Origin: Alphaproteobacteria bacterium
Lineage (GTDB): Bacteria > Pseudomonadota > Alphaproteobacteria > Micavibrionales > Micavibrionaceae
Assembly (NCBI GenBank): GCA_016699735.1
Contig: CP065008.1
Span: forward strand, 434,001 to 498,000
Direction of reading: 5' to 3'
DNA: 64,000 bases
Positions 34,135-42,998 of this stretch are shown here, piece by piece. Under the pieces are notes generated by a model. The model was given only the letters and a program-made list of their open reading frames with translations. It searched no databases and was not told where the DNA came from. The number at the start of each line of letters is the position of its first letter. Position 1 is the stretch's first letter. Made by a program: the position numbers and the translations under genes.

Positions 34135-34659
34135 TCAGCCCTTGGCCAGAAACGCTTCAAGCTGCTCGAACGTTCCGCCCCAGCCCTTGTTCATGCTGTC
34201 CTTGCCTTCGAAGAAGATCTGACGCTCCTCCTCCGTCGCATTATAAGCGGTCCATTCAAGAGAGATCGTGGTTTTTCCATCATTTTCAGTGAAAGTTGTG
34301 ATGGAGTGCATCTGCAGCGGCCAGGCCGGAGCTAGCGGATGACGGGTCATCTCTCCGTTAGAATCGGAAAACCCCGTAATCATGACAAGCTGCTCCGGCT
34401 TCACGATCTCCCTGAAAATCCATTTCCCCCACCATTGATCGCCGTTGGGCATATCCATGCGGTACAGATAACTTCCTCCCACGCGGAAATCCATTTTTCC
34501 AAAACCGATGGGGCAGCCTTTCGGCCCGAACCACAGGCCCAGTTGCTGCTCGTCCGTCCACGCGCTCCAGACCCGCTCACGCGGCGCATCGAACGTGCGC
34601 TCGATAGTAAAGACGAAATTATCCGCCGTCACATTTTTGTCCTTCGCAGGGTTTGTCAT
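34135..34659 (-). CDS. SRPBCC (AHSA1-type) protein 3
   Basis: The ATG at 34659 is preferred over a TTG two codons upstream because AGGA lies eight bases before it. The ~174-residue product has FTIERTFDAPRERVWSAWTD at the start, a GKMDFRVGGSYLYRM strand and the C-terminal GWGGTFEQLEAFLAKG helix of the AHSA1 family. It follows the ArsR regulator directly, a very common pairing in which the repressor controls the SRPBCC gene. Confidence 0.88.
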   Translation of the reverse strand: MTNPAKDKNVTADNFVFTIERTFDAPRERVWSAWTDEQQLGLWFGPKGCPIGFGKMDFRVGGSYLYRMDMPNGDQWWGKWIFREIVKPEQLVMITGFSDSNGEMTRHPLAPAWPLQMHSITTFTENDGKTTISLEWTAYNATEEERQIFFEGKDSMNKGWGGTFEQLEAFLAKG

Positions 34660-34689
34660 GGGCAAAATCCTTTCTGTTGTTTTATGGTC

Positions 34690-35010
34690 CTATTTCTTTT
34701 TCGCGGTGTCTTCCGCTTTAAGCAAAGCCTCAAGCGCATCGAATCGGTCGCTCCAGAATTTTCTCATCTGCGCCAACCACTGTTCCATTTCTTCAATTTC
34801 CGAAGCATTGATCGAATAGATTCGCTGCTGGGCTTTCTTTTCCATGTGCACCAGCTCCGCCTCGCGCAGCACTTTGAGATGCTGCGAAATGGCGGAGGGG
34901 GTTGAAGAAAAATTTTTGCTGATGTCCGAAGCTGAAAGCGCATGATTCGCGGCCAGCATCTCTATGATGCGTCTTCGGGTCGGGTCGGCAAGGGCAGCAA
35001 ACTTGTCCAT
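34690..35010 (-). CDS. ArsR-family transcription regulator
   Basis: The 106-residue winged-helix protein has the ArsR pattern ALADPTRRRIIEML, recognition helix TPSAISQHLKVLREAELV, and wing KKAQQRIYSIN. It lacks the metal-site ELCVCDL cysteines, so it is not a metal sensor; it belongs to the group found with SRPBCC genes. It heads the operon and probably represses it. The DNA just upstream contains a TATAAT-like box very close to the ATG and no ribosome site, so translation may be leaderless. Confidence 0.9.
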   Translation of the reverse strand: MDKFAALADPTRRRIIEMLAANHALSASDISKNFSSTPSAISQHLKVLREAELVHMEKKAQQRIYSINASEIEEMEQWLAQMRKFWSDRFDALEALLKAEDTAKKK

Positions 35011-35031
35011 AGGAGTTATATTATAGATTAT

Positions 35032-35043
35032 ACTTAATTAAGT
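35032..35043. promoter_or_regulatory. Candidate ArsR operator palindrome
   Basis: ACTTAATTAAGT is a perfect 12-base palindrome, 22 bases upstream of the arsR-type start and overlapping its likely promoter. This is where such repressors usually bind. Confidence 0.5.
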
Positions 35044-35195
35044 AAACACTAAAAAACATTATATAAGGTTCGCCTTAAGATGCAAAGGCAGGTTATTTAG
35101 AAGTTTGCTAACAAATATTGGCAATCTACCCCTTCAATTACTGACCTTAAGGATTTTTCTTCCACCAAAAGGACTCTTTTTTATATGATGAATAT

Positions 35196-35217
35196 CTCCG
35201 GTTCGCCCGGACCGGAG
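35196..35217 (+). promoter_or_regulatory. 5' leader hairpin before the YqgE gene
   Basis: CTCCGGT (35196-35202) and ACCGGAG (35211-35217) form a 7-base-pair stem about 10 bases before the AGGAG ribosome site. It lacks a T run, so it is more likely a leader structure than a terminator. Confidence 0.45.
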
Positions 35218-35236
35218 AAAACCACAGGAGACACGC

Positions 35237-35836
35237 ATGGCCTTCTCGAATGAACGGAAATCGACTTGCGACGGTTACCTGACCGGAAAACTCCTGATTG
35301 CCATGCCCTCAATGGGCGATACGCGCTTTCACCGTGCCGTGATTTTCATGTGCTCCCACGATGAAAACGGCGCTATGGGCCTCGTGGTCAATCACAAACT
35401 TCCCGGCGTCGCCTTTCATGAGCTGATCAGCCAACTCGACATCCGCTCCGACATTGTCATCGACCTGAAAAAATACCAGATGCCGGTCATGAGCGGCGGC
35501 CCTGTGGAATCCGCCCGCGGCTTCCTGCTCCACTCCCCCGATTTCCGCCGCGAGGAAACGGTGGTCATCGACGGTCAGTTCGGCGTGACCGGAACGGTCG
35601 AGGCGGTCAGGGAAATATTCACCGGCAAGGGGCCGGATCACCTGCTCTTTATTCTCGGTTACGCAGGCTGGAGCGCGGGCCAACTCGACTGGGAAATCCA
35701 GCAGAACGCCTGGCTGGTCACGGACGCGAACCCGGCAATTATTTTCGATAAAGATCTCGACGCCAAATGGACGAAGGCTGTTGGCCAACTCGGCTTCGAT
35801 CCCGGAATGCTCTCAGGAGCCGCGGGTAGTGCGTAA
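35237..35836 (+). CDS. YqgE/AlgH family protein (DUF179)
   Basis: The 199-residue product matches YqgE/AlgH along its length: LTGKLLIAMPSMGDTRFHRAVIFMCSH, GAMGLVVNH, GGPVESARGFLLHSPD, and the C-terminal GYAGWSAGQLDWEI and NAWL segments. The function is unresolved; the family is conserved in proteobacteria and was once implicated in alginate regulation. AGGAG precedes the ATG. It converges on the M16 peptidase gene, with no bases between the two. Confidence 0.94.
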   Translation: MAFSNERKSTCDGYLTGKLLIAMPSMGDTRFHRAVIFMCSHDENGAMGLVVNHKLPGVAFHELISQLDIRSDIVIDLKKYQMPVMSGGPVESARGFLLHSPDFRREETVVIDGQFGVTGTVEAVREIFTGKGPDHLLFILGYAGWSAGQLDWEIQQNAWLVTDANPAIIFDKDLDAKWTKAVGQLGFDPGMLSGAAGSA

Positions 35837-37099
35837 CTAGGCGGCCAGCCTCTTTCTGATCGTTTCGAACCCCTCCAGCTTCTCCAATGGCCCGAGGGCT
35901 GCCAAAGTCGGAGGTGAGGAGAAAATGCGCTTCGCCACGTCTTCGATGGCCGCAACGTCCACGGCGTTGATTTTATCGATAACCTCCGCAATATTGCGGA
36001 CCTTCCCGTTCAGCAGCAAAGCTTTCGCGCACATATCGATGCGCGAGATCATCGACTCTTGCCCCATCAGTGTCCCCGCCCTCATTTGCGCCTTGGCCCG
36101 TTCAAGCTCAGCAGAGCTGATAGACCCCGCAAGCTTCCGGACCTCATCGCACACGACAGGAATTAGTGCGGGCAGCTTCTCCGGTCCCGTTCCGGCGTAA
36201 ATACCGAACTGCCCATCATCCGTATAGGCGGAATGAAAGCTGTAGATGGAATATACCAGCCCGCGCTTTTCCCGCACCTCCTGAAACAGGCGCGAGGACA
36301 TTCCACCCCCGAGCAAAGTGGCAAGCGTCTGTGCAGCAAAATACGCATTCTCATGTCGCGGAACACCCTGGAAACCGAGCAGGACATGACTCTGCTCCAG
36401 ATCCTTTTCAAGACGGTCCTCACCGCCCGTATAGAGAGCTGCGGCTTTTCCGTTGACAGTGTCGTTGGGGAGCGCATTGAAAAACTTTTCCGCAAGCGCG
36501 ACCAGCGCTTCATGCTGCACGTTGCCCGAAGCGCACACTGCCATCCGCCCCGGCGTATAAAATTCGCGGATATAATGCTGCAGCGTTTCGCGGCTCATCT
36601 CCGCGATGATGGATGATTTCCCGAGAATAGGCGCACCCAGCGCCTGCCCCGCATAGGCGGTCTCGTAATAATTATCGAAGATCAGGTCGTCGGGTGTGTC
36701 GTTGCACATCCCGATTTCCTCAAGAATGACCCCGCGCTCGCGTTCGATCTCCTCGGGCGGCAGCGTCGAATGCTGCACCATATCCGCCAGCACCTCGATG
36801 GCCAAAGCCAGATCGTCCTTGAGCAAATGCACGTAATAGCTGGTGAGTTCCCGGCTGGTGTAGGCATTCATGCTGCCACCCACATTCTCGATCGCTTCGG
36901 CCAGATCTAGCGCGCTGCGCGTCTTGGTCCCTTTGAACAGCATATGCTCGACCATATGCGCGACGCCGTTATGCGCCATATCCTCGTACCGCGTACCGAC
37001 ATTCACCCACACCCCGACCGCGACGGTCTCAACCGTTGAAACCGGATCGCTGACAACCCGCAAACCATTAGGTAATGTACTGATTCTTAATGTGTTCAT
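35837..37099 (-). CDS. M16 zinc peptidase, processing-peptidase-like
   Basis: The start MNTLRISTLPNGLRVV at 37099 fits the family; upstream starts at 37111 and 37135 are possible. The ~420-residue product carries the inverted zinc motif HMVEH (HxxEH) in AHMVEHMLFKGTKTR, with the downstream Glu in the ENVGGSMNAYTSRE helix, and the C-terminal partner domain with RGLVYSIYSFHSAY. Alphaproteobacterial relatives are the closest kin of mitochondrial processing peptidase. It degrades or trims peptides, probably without a signal peptide, in the cytoplasm or periplasm. In many alphas it follows thrC; here a lipoprotein gene lies between them. Confidence 0.92.
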   Translation of the reverse strand: MNTLRISTLPNGLRVVSDPVSTVETVAVGVWVNVGTRYEDMAHNGVAHMVEHMLFKGTKTRSALDLAEAIENVGGSMNAYTSRELTSYYVHLLKDDLALAIEVLADMVQHSTLPPEEIERERGVILEEIGMCNDTPDDLIFDNYYETAYAGQALGAPILGKSSIIAEMSRETLQHYIREFYTPGRMAVCASGNVQHEALVALAEKFFNALPNDTVNGKAAALYTGGEDRLEKDLEQSHVLLGFQGVPRHENAYFAAQTLATLLGGGMSSRLFQEVREKRGLVYSIYSFHSAYTDDGQFGIYAGTGPEKLPALIPVVCDEVRKLAGSISSAELERAKAQMRAGTLMGQESMISRIDMCAKALLLNGKVRNIAEVIDKINAVDVAAIEDVAKRIFSSPPTLAALGPLEKLEGFETIRKRLAA

Positions 37100-37208
37100 G
37101 TCAGAATGCATATAGAAGAAGAGGCGAGAAAACAACGTTTGTTTGACAATTTTGTCATAACTTGATGTAATTCCCGTAGAACTAAAAAAGCGATGAAACG
37201 GGTATATC

Positions 37209-38690
37209 GTGGGTAATTTTATTTCAAAAAAACTGGCACCAATCGCTTTGGCGTTTGTGGTTGCCGGGTGCCACTCCCCGAGGGATATCCCCGATGATTC
37301 TGAACCCTCGCACGGCTACGCGAACTTTATTACCACTCTGGCCTCCCTCTGCAAAACCAATAAATATATCCTTTTGGGGGACACGGACCACGGTGCCCCT
37401 GTCGTGCGAGAGATGACCGCTGATCCTGCTGTTATACAAACCCTCAAGGATTGTGGAAGTACATTGGTCATAGAGGACGGGGGTGTTAAGGAAAACGAGG
37501 GATACAAAACTCCTCGCTACACTCCTGAGCCGCAACAGACGAGAGACAGTATTTTAACGGTCCAAAAATTTCTCAAACAAAAGTTTAATGATCCCGATGT
37601 TAACCTTACAGGTGTTTGGGATAAGGAAACGAACAAATCTTTCTCCACCTTTATCACTGCGCTGAACAACTCAGGGGACTCTCTATCAGATTTAATGGCC
37701 TCATTATCTGCGTCTGAATCCGTCTACGATCCCTCGATTCCTCAAAAAATTACCAAGGATTTCGGCTCCGGACGGGATGTAAAAGCCTTCCTTAAAGCTC
37801 TGAAGTATCTAGATGAGACAGCCCAGCTTCCGGTCAAAACAACTGAAAAAACGAAATATCAGGATATTCAGGCTGCAAATGGCGCGAATTGGACGGGGCG
37901 GGAGCATCTTGATGACCCTAAACTGGCAGATAATAGGAATTTAGCAAGGGCGCTTCAAGCACAACTCAATCGGTTATATGAGGCTGCTATGAAAGGCGTT
38001 CCGATTGTTTATCCCGACCCGCGCCACGAGGAACTTAATAAAGATATGGAACTGGCCAGCGCCATCTTTGAAACAACATATAAGAAGCAGATCAGGACAA
38101 CCGATGATGAAATAAATCTGGCGATGACCCTCGACGCTCGGGCAAACAAGGATTTGAAATTCAGACAAGCTTTTAACCGACTGTCAAAACTTATGGAGTA
38201 TAGCTTATCGGAGCCTCTGAATGGCCAGATTGCTGAAAACATTAAAGCTCTAGCGGGAGCAAACCCTGCCGTCATACTTTATGGCTCCGCTCATATGACT
38301 GAAGCGAGAGACCTTGACGAAATGCTTGGGCAGGAATCGGCCGTGACAATCCTTCTGAAAACACGCCGCGACCAAGTATTTATAACGGATCCACCGGGCA
38401 GCAGGAAAAAACCGACAGTAACCTATGAGGATACTCCGCAATATATCTATGACATCCATCAGGATAGAATGACGAAAATTATGAAGGGCGAGCCTAGCGA
38501 ACAAGCTTACCGCAGCATGGTGCGCTACGGAATTACAAAACAGGAATATGACCGCAGCATAAAAGCTATGCCGGAAGACTTGCGCCCTTACGCACTACCT
38601 TATAGCTACTACGACTCAAACCCACACAACGATGGTATTCCCGTAAACTGGTTGGAGACGGACGTAATCTACAAAAACACCCCGGGATAA
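37209..38690 (+). CDS. Lipoprotein with TraB/ChaN-like motifs and a peptidoglycan-binding-like insert
   Basis: The start is GTG. The N-terminus has a lipobox (AFVVAGC, Cys21), so the 493-residue protein should be lipid-anchored. YILLGDTDHG (53-62) and, much later, VILYGSAHMTEARDLDEML resemble the Gly-Glu/Asp-x-His and GAAHL motifs of the TraB/TIKI/ChaN-type superfamily, which bind metal or haem or act as peptidases. Between them, TVQKFLKQKF ... GVWDKETNKSFSTF resembles a PG_binding_1 domain. A short out-of-frame start (MKRVYRG) overlaps the GTG. Family call is tentative. Confidence 0.55.
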   Translation: MGNFISKKLAPIALAFVVAGCHSPRDIPDDSEPSHGYANFITTLASLCKTNKYILLGDTDHGAPVVREMTADPAVIQTLKDCGSTLVIEDGGVKENEGYKTPRYTPEPQQTRDSILTVQKFLKQKFNDPDVNLTGVWDKETNKSFSTFITALNNSGDSLSDLMASLSASESVYDPSIPQKITKDFGSGRDVKAFLKALKYLDETAQLPVKTTEKTKYQDIQAANGANWTGREHLDDPKLADNRNLARALQAQLNRLYEAAMKGVPIVYPDPRHEELNKDMELASAIFETTYKKQIRTTDDEINLAMTLDARANKDLKFRQAFNRLSKLMEYSLSEPLNGQIAENIKALAGANPAVILYGSAHMTEARDLDEMLGQESAVTILLKTRRDQVFITDPPGSRKKPTVTYEDTPQYIYDIHQDRMTKIMKGEPSEQAYRSMVRYGITKQEYDRSIKAMPEDLRPYALPYSYYDSNPHNDGIPVNWLETDVIYKNTPG

Positions 38691-38697
38691 ATGTGCT

Positions 38698-40125
38698 TTA
38701 AACCTTTTTTCCCGAAACCCGTGATCGTTGCCGGATGAAATCTTCAACTGTCCGCAGGTTATTCTCCAGAACCGTATACTTTTCTTCCCGTTCCATCAGC
38801 CCCGCAAGATGGTTGGGGAGTGAAGGTGTAAACGCCAGCCCCTGCCGCACGGCGTCTGGAAACTTGGCCGGATGGGCGGTGGCCAGAAGGACGATGGTGC
38901 CTTTGCCCTCTGTTTCCTCCGAAAGCATCCGCGCCCCCATCATCCCGACCGCCGTATGCGGATCAAGGACATAATCGTCGAACACCGAGCATTTCTGCAT
39001 CATGTCCAGAGTTTCGAAATCCTCAGCGCGTGAGGAATGAAATTTTTCCCGCGCCGCAATCATCTGCTCACCCTCAACGGCAAAATGCCCCGTTTCCTTG
39101 AACGAGTCCATCAGTTGCTTGAGTTTCACCGGATCGCGGTCCAGAAGATCGAACAGGTACCGCTCGAAATTGCTCGAAATCTGAATGTCCATGGAGGGGC
39201 TGAGCGTCGCAAACGCCTCGCCCGTGGTCATCTCCCCCGTCGCCAGAAAACGGTCGAGAATATCGTTCTTGTTTGTCGAAACGCACAGATGCTTGATCGG
39301 GAGCCCCATTTGCTGCGCCGCATAGGCTGCGTACATATTGCCGAAATTCCCCGTGGGAACCACGAACGAAACCTCCTTCTCCGGTGCGCCAAGCCTCACC
39401 GCGGCCACGAAATAATAAACGATCTGCGCCATGATCCGCGCCCAGTTGATCGAATTCACGGCGGAAAGCCTAACCCCGTCTCGGAACGGCGCATCATTGA
39501 ACATCGCCTTCACGAGATTCTGGCAATCGTCGAACGTCCCTTCGATCGCAATATTGAAAACATTTGGGGCATCAACCGTAGTCATCTGCCGCCGCTGCAC
39601 GTCTGAAACCCGCCCTTTGGGGTGCAGGATGAAGATGTCCGCTTGATCGCACGCCTTGCAGCCTTCGATCGCCGCAGAACCCGTATCGCCGGATGTCGCG
39701 CCCACGATGGTCATCCGCTCCCCGCGTGTCTTCAAAACATGATCGAACAACCGCCCGAGCAGTTGCAGCGCCACATCCTTGAACGCGATGGTCGGCCCGT
39801 GAAACAACTCCAGAACAGTGATATTACCACCAGCCTGATGGGGCAGGGGATGCAAAGGTACGACATCCGGGTGTCGGAACACGTCAGGTCCGTAAGTCTC
39901 TTCAAGAATTTTCCGGTACTCCACCCGTCCGATGGCGCCCTCGACGAACGGAAAAGTCACCGCCTCCGCGATATCGACGTAGGATTTTCCTTTGAGGGCT
40001 TCCACGTTAATGGCAGGCCAGCTGTCAGGAACATAAAGCCCGCCGTCAGGGGCCAGCCCCGCCAGCAGAACGTCCTCGAAGGTCCGGGAGGCGCCGCCCC
40101 CCCGCGTGGATAGATACCGGATCAT
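38698..40125 (-). CDS. thrC: Threonine synthase
   Basis: The 475-residue PLP enzyme converts O-phosphohomoserine to threonine. It has the N-terminal MIRYLSTRGG start of the long (yeast/E. coli-type) threonine synthase, the PLP-lysine region FHGPTIAFKDVALQLLGRLFD (Lys in the FKD motif, about residue 117), the phosphate loop GATSGDTGSAAIEG and the VPTGNFGN cofactor strand. It converges with the lipoprotein gene, eight bases apart. Confidence 0.96.
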   Translation of the reverse strand: MIRYLSTRGGGASRTFEDVLLAGLAPDGGLYVPDSWPAINVEALKGKSYVDIAEAVTFPFVEGAIGRVEYRKILEETYGPDVFRHPDVVPLHPLPHQAGGNITVLELFHGPTIAFKDVALQLLGRLFDHVLKTRGERMTIVGATSGDTGSAAIEGCKACDQADIFILHPKGRVSDVQRRQMTTVDAPNVFNIAIEGTFDDCQNLVKAMFNDAPFRDGVRLSAVNSINWARIMAQIVYYFVAAVRLGAPEKEVSFVVPTGNFGNMYAAYAAQQMGLPIKHLCVSTNKNDILDRFLATGEMTTGEAFATLSPSMDIQISSNFERYLFDLLDRDPVKLKQLMDSFKETGHFAVEGEQMIAAREKFHSSRAEDFETLDMMQKCSVFDDYVLDPHTAVGMMGARMLSEETEGKGTIVLLATAHPAKFPDAVRQGLAFTPSLPNHLAGLMEREEKYTVLENNLRTVEDFIRQRSRVSGKKV

Positions 40126-40255
40126 AACCCTGTCTTATGGGACTTCGCTCGGGGTGTCAATTCTTCTAGGAGATTGGGGGTGATGAGAGTAATTTGACAC
40201 ATAAGTTTCAGATAGATTATGCTGAAACAGCGGTAAATTATGAAAATTTAATAAT

Positions 40256-41128
40256 ATGGCCAATCAAAGCGGCGCACCCGATAAAGGGTCATCAAAAACT
40301 CCGGCATCCAGACTTTTGCCAGAGCTTCCAAGCCATGCTTCGGGTGTGGAGTGCAATCCTGATGACGGTTTCAACCGTCTGGATAAGGATTTCATGCGAG
40401 CCAAGCTCTCATCGGTCATACAGTCCGGCGAGATTTTTCAGGATGGCTGGACACTGGTCTCCCGCGCCTACAAAATCCCTTATATGCTCGCCTCCCATAA
40501 CAATCTGGAACTCATTGCGCCCGACGGCCGTATGTTTGCCTCTCTCGACACGCAACAGATTGAAAGAGGTACTGGCGCCATTAAGGGTTATTTCCCCGAC
40601 GGACAATATGCAGCGCCTGTTCTCGATGATTGCACCAAGGGTAATACGGTCGTGCTGAAAGAAAATCTTCTGGGCGAAACGGTGATTGTGCAGGGACGAG
40701 GTACAAATGCCCTTCTTGGATTCGCCAGGGCCGCACAAATCGCCAATGAGTCCCTTTCTGCAGGAAATTTGAACTATCGGGTCTTTCCTGATACAGGGCA
40801 GCGCGAAGCGAACTCGAATACCCTTGCCCGCTCCTTTGCGGAAGTATCTGGTGCGCGGGATATCTATCAGGAGATTGTCCGCTATGCAGCCTCGCCGCTC
40901 TTGGGCAGCCCCGGCCTCGACGTCGATTTGATCCCCGATAGAAATCAGCCAAAAACACGCTACGATCAGGTCAGCCAGAGCGACATGATTGTTCTTAACC
41001 AGGGTCTTTTTGAGGGTTTTCTGAGTGACATGAAAGCCCTGCACCCCGTTGCACAGCAGGAGAGGGCGCTTCAGATGGGAACACAGCCGCCTGCAGAACC
41101 ATTGTCGCACACTCCCGCTAAAAAATAA
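40256..41128 (+). CDS. Uncharacterised protein with NSNT motif
   Basis: The 290-residue product has no signal peptide. Residues about 170-200 (YRVFPDTGQREANSNTLARSF) resemble the N-x-N-S/T helix start of papain-like NlpC/P60-type domains in secreted effectors, but no matching Cys/His pair was established. The ends are Pro/Ala-rich and probably disordered. It converges on the zincin-like gene, six bases apart. Promoter elements were not convincing. Confidence 0.5.
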   Translation: MANQSGAPDKGSSKTPASRLLPELPSHASGVECNPDDGFNRLDKDFMRAKLSSVIQSGEIFQDGWTLVSRAYKIPYMLASHNNLELIAPDGRMFASLDTQQIERGTGAIKGYFPDGQYAAPVLDDCTKGNTVVLKENLLGETVIVQGRGTNALLGFARAAQIANESLSAGNLNYRVFPDTGQREANSNTLARSFAEVSGARDIYQEIVRYAASPLLGSPGLDVDLIPDRNQPKTRYDQVSQSDMIVLNQGLFEGFLSDMKALHPVAQQERALQMGTQPPAEPLSHTPAKK

Positions 41129-41134
41129 CAGAAC

Positions 41135-42379
41135 TCAGGGTTTCGGCGCCGCTGTCGGCGCAGGAGCGGGCGGCGCCCCTTGCGGTATGCCGACACCATC
41201 CGCAGCAAACGAAAACTCCCCGGTCAGCCACTTTCTGAATTGGGACTCCTCGGGGAAAAGCCGCAGCAGATCCTCGCGGCTCTGATAGCGCCCCTCCAGC
41301 ATATTGCCGCGTGTACCGGGGATTTTCCCGAACGCGTCCACGAAATCATCCAGAGAAAACCGTCGCGCCCCGCGCATCAGCTTCTGGAACTCGTCAGGTT
41401 GGGAAATCCGCATGGCCTGAATATCCATAAGATACCCCTGCATATACTGCTTGGCCATGCCGCTTTCGCTGAAGAACGCCTCGAACGCCGGAGCCAGCAG
41501 CTTCGGATCGTCGCGTAAGGCTTGCAAGCCGTGCTTCTCATAGGCATCGCTGACCGCTTTGAAAATCGCGCCATCGGACTCAGACTCGATGTTCTCAAGA
41601 ATCTCCTGCCGGAATTCATCGTGTCCATTATCCGCGTGTTCCATGATCATCAGGGCAGCAGCGACTTTGGCGTTGGCCTCGACCCCCAGCGACCACAGGC
41701 TGATATCCTGACGGTGGTATCGACCGGGTTCCATGTGGCGGTCAACATTGCGGTCCTTGACCTGATCGGCGTGATAAAGCTCCTCATAAAACGTAAGCAG
41801 TTTATCGGCGTCAATCTTGCCGTCGCTTAAATCTCCGGTAGTCGCCGTCAGAAGATTGAGGTCCGTGCTGTAAAACCCCGCGATCATCGGCATCGCTTCC
41901 TGGGTGCAGGCGATAACGCTGTTTTTCATGGCGCGGTTGATCAGGGCATTGCCCATAGGGATTTCCAGCGCCGTCTGCACGAAGGCGATATTCGCCAGCA
42001 TCCTTGGGTCAGTATTTTTGATATCCTCGCCTGTGAGGATTTCGGGGCGGGCCGCGATTCGGGCCGCAAGACCAACCGGCAGACACGAATCCGCCGCGCT
42101 GTCCCGAAGTTGCCGCCCCAGCTTGACGACATCTTCCGCAGTACCCACGGCAAGCTCCGGCTCATACGTCAACTCATGCCGGAGGTCGAGAACCTTCTGG
42201 GCACGAAGAATAGCCTCTTCATATTCCTTGATGATTTGCGGCAGCCGATCTTTATACTTCCCGTCCTCGTAATAATGGCGCTCCAGAGCCCGCCGCTCTG
42301 CCTGTAAAGCACGGTCGGCCTCACCCCCCGCCTGTGGAGCCGGAGCCGGTGTATCCTGGCCCTCTTGAGAGGTCGTCAT
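41135..42379 (-). CDS. Uncharacterised protein with a zincin-like EELYH motif
   Basis: The 414-residue product is cytoplasmic by sequence, with Pro/Ala-rich ends. FYEELYHADQ (197-206) followed ~30 residues later by a helix GVEANAKVAAALMIMEHA recalls the HExxH...E arrangement of DUF6782-type metallopeptidases, but the first His is Glu199. Either the metal site is altered or the likeness is chance. The helical rest includes an SREDLLRLFPEESQFRKWL C-terminal segment. No family assigned with confidence. Confidence 0.5.
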   Translation of the reverse strand: MTTSQEGQDTPAPAPQAGGEADRALQAERRALERHYYEDGKYKDRLPQIIKEYEEAILRAQKVLDLRHELTYEPELAVGTAEDVVKLGRQLRDSAADSCLPVGLAARIAARPEILTGEDIKNTDPRMLANIAFVQTALEIPMGNALINRAMKNSVIACTQEAMPMIAGFYSTDLNLLTATTGDLSDGKIDADKLLTFYEELYHADQVKDRNVDRHMEPGRYHRQDISLWSLGVEANAKVAAALMIMEHADNGHDEFRQEILENIESESDGAIFKAVSDAYEKHGLQALRDDPKLLAPAFEAFFSESGMAKQYMQGYLMDIQAMRISQPDEFQKLMRGARRFSLDDFVDAFGKIPGTRGNMLEGRYQSREDLLRLFPEESQFRKWLTGEFSFAADGVGIPQGAPPAPAPTAAPKP

Positions 42380-42423
42380 CCCGCTGACCCTGTTTATTCT
42401 TTATTATTTACAGAATACCCATT

Positions 42424-42996
42424 CTACAGGCCTTGACGCACAAGGTCAACAAATCCGGAATGCATGGGGGAGGGATAAGTAATTGTTAATTCAGGATGAA
42501 AGGCACTGGCCCAATATTTCCCGCTCCGCACCCACACCGGCGCCCCCTGATGGCGGGCCAGAATCTCGACCCCCTCACCAACATCCGTGAAAATCGGCGC
42601 CCGGATAAAGGAGACCTCATAACCGTCAATCAGAGCATGGTGGCTCTCCAACTGCCGACCGTATCCGTTGCGTTCAACGGTGAGGGGCAACAGGCCGAAA
42701 GATTTCTGCTGCGGGTGGGTCACGCGTTCGGCAATCAGGATTGCCCCCGCGCAAATCCCCCAGACGGGCTTGGTCTTGAAATTCCGCTCAAGAGACTCCC
42801 ACAACCCGAACGTCTCGATCAGCTTGAGCATCGTTGTGCTCTCCCCGCCGGGCAGGATAAACCCGTCTACCGCATCAAATTGCTGCGGGGTCTTGACGGC
42901 GCAGAATTCAGCCCCCGCCGCTTCGATATGCGGCCTGTGCGGCTCCACCGCCCCCTGCAGGGCCAGCACGCCGATGATGTATTTTTTATTCTCCAT
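42424..42996 (-). CDS. pdxT: Pyridoxal 5'-phosphate synthase glutaminase subunit PdxT
   Basis: The 190-residue class I glutaminase has GVLALQGAVEPHRPHI at the start, the LPGGESTTMLKL loop, the nucleophile Cys in WGICAGAILIA (about residue 81) and the His-Glu pair in FHPELT (about 168-172). It releases ammonia from glutamine and passes it to PdxS for direct synthesis of PLP from ribose 5-phosphate and glyceraldehyde 3-phosphate. Usually it adjoins pdxS; here they lie 2.6 kb apart on the same strand with an AT-rich insertion between. Confidence 0.95.
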   Translation of the reverse strand: MENKKYIIGVLALQGAVEPHRPHIEAAGAEFCAVKTPQQFDAVDGFILPGGESTTMLKLIETFGLWESLERNFKTKPVWGICAGAILIAERVTHPQQKSFGLLPLTVERNGYGRQLESHHALIDGYEVSFIRAPIFTDVGEGVEILARHQGAPVWVRSGKYWASAFHPELTITYPSPMHSGFVDLVRQGL

Positions 42997-42998
42997 AA

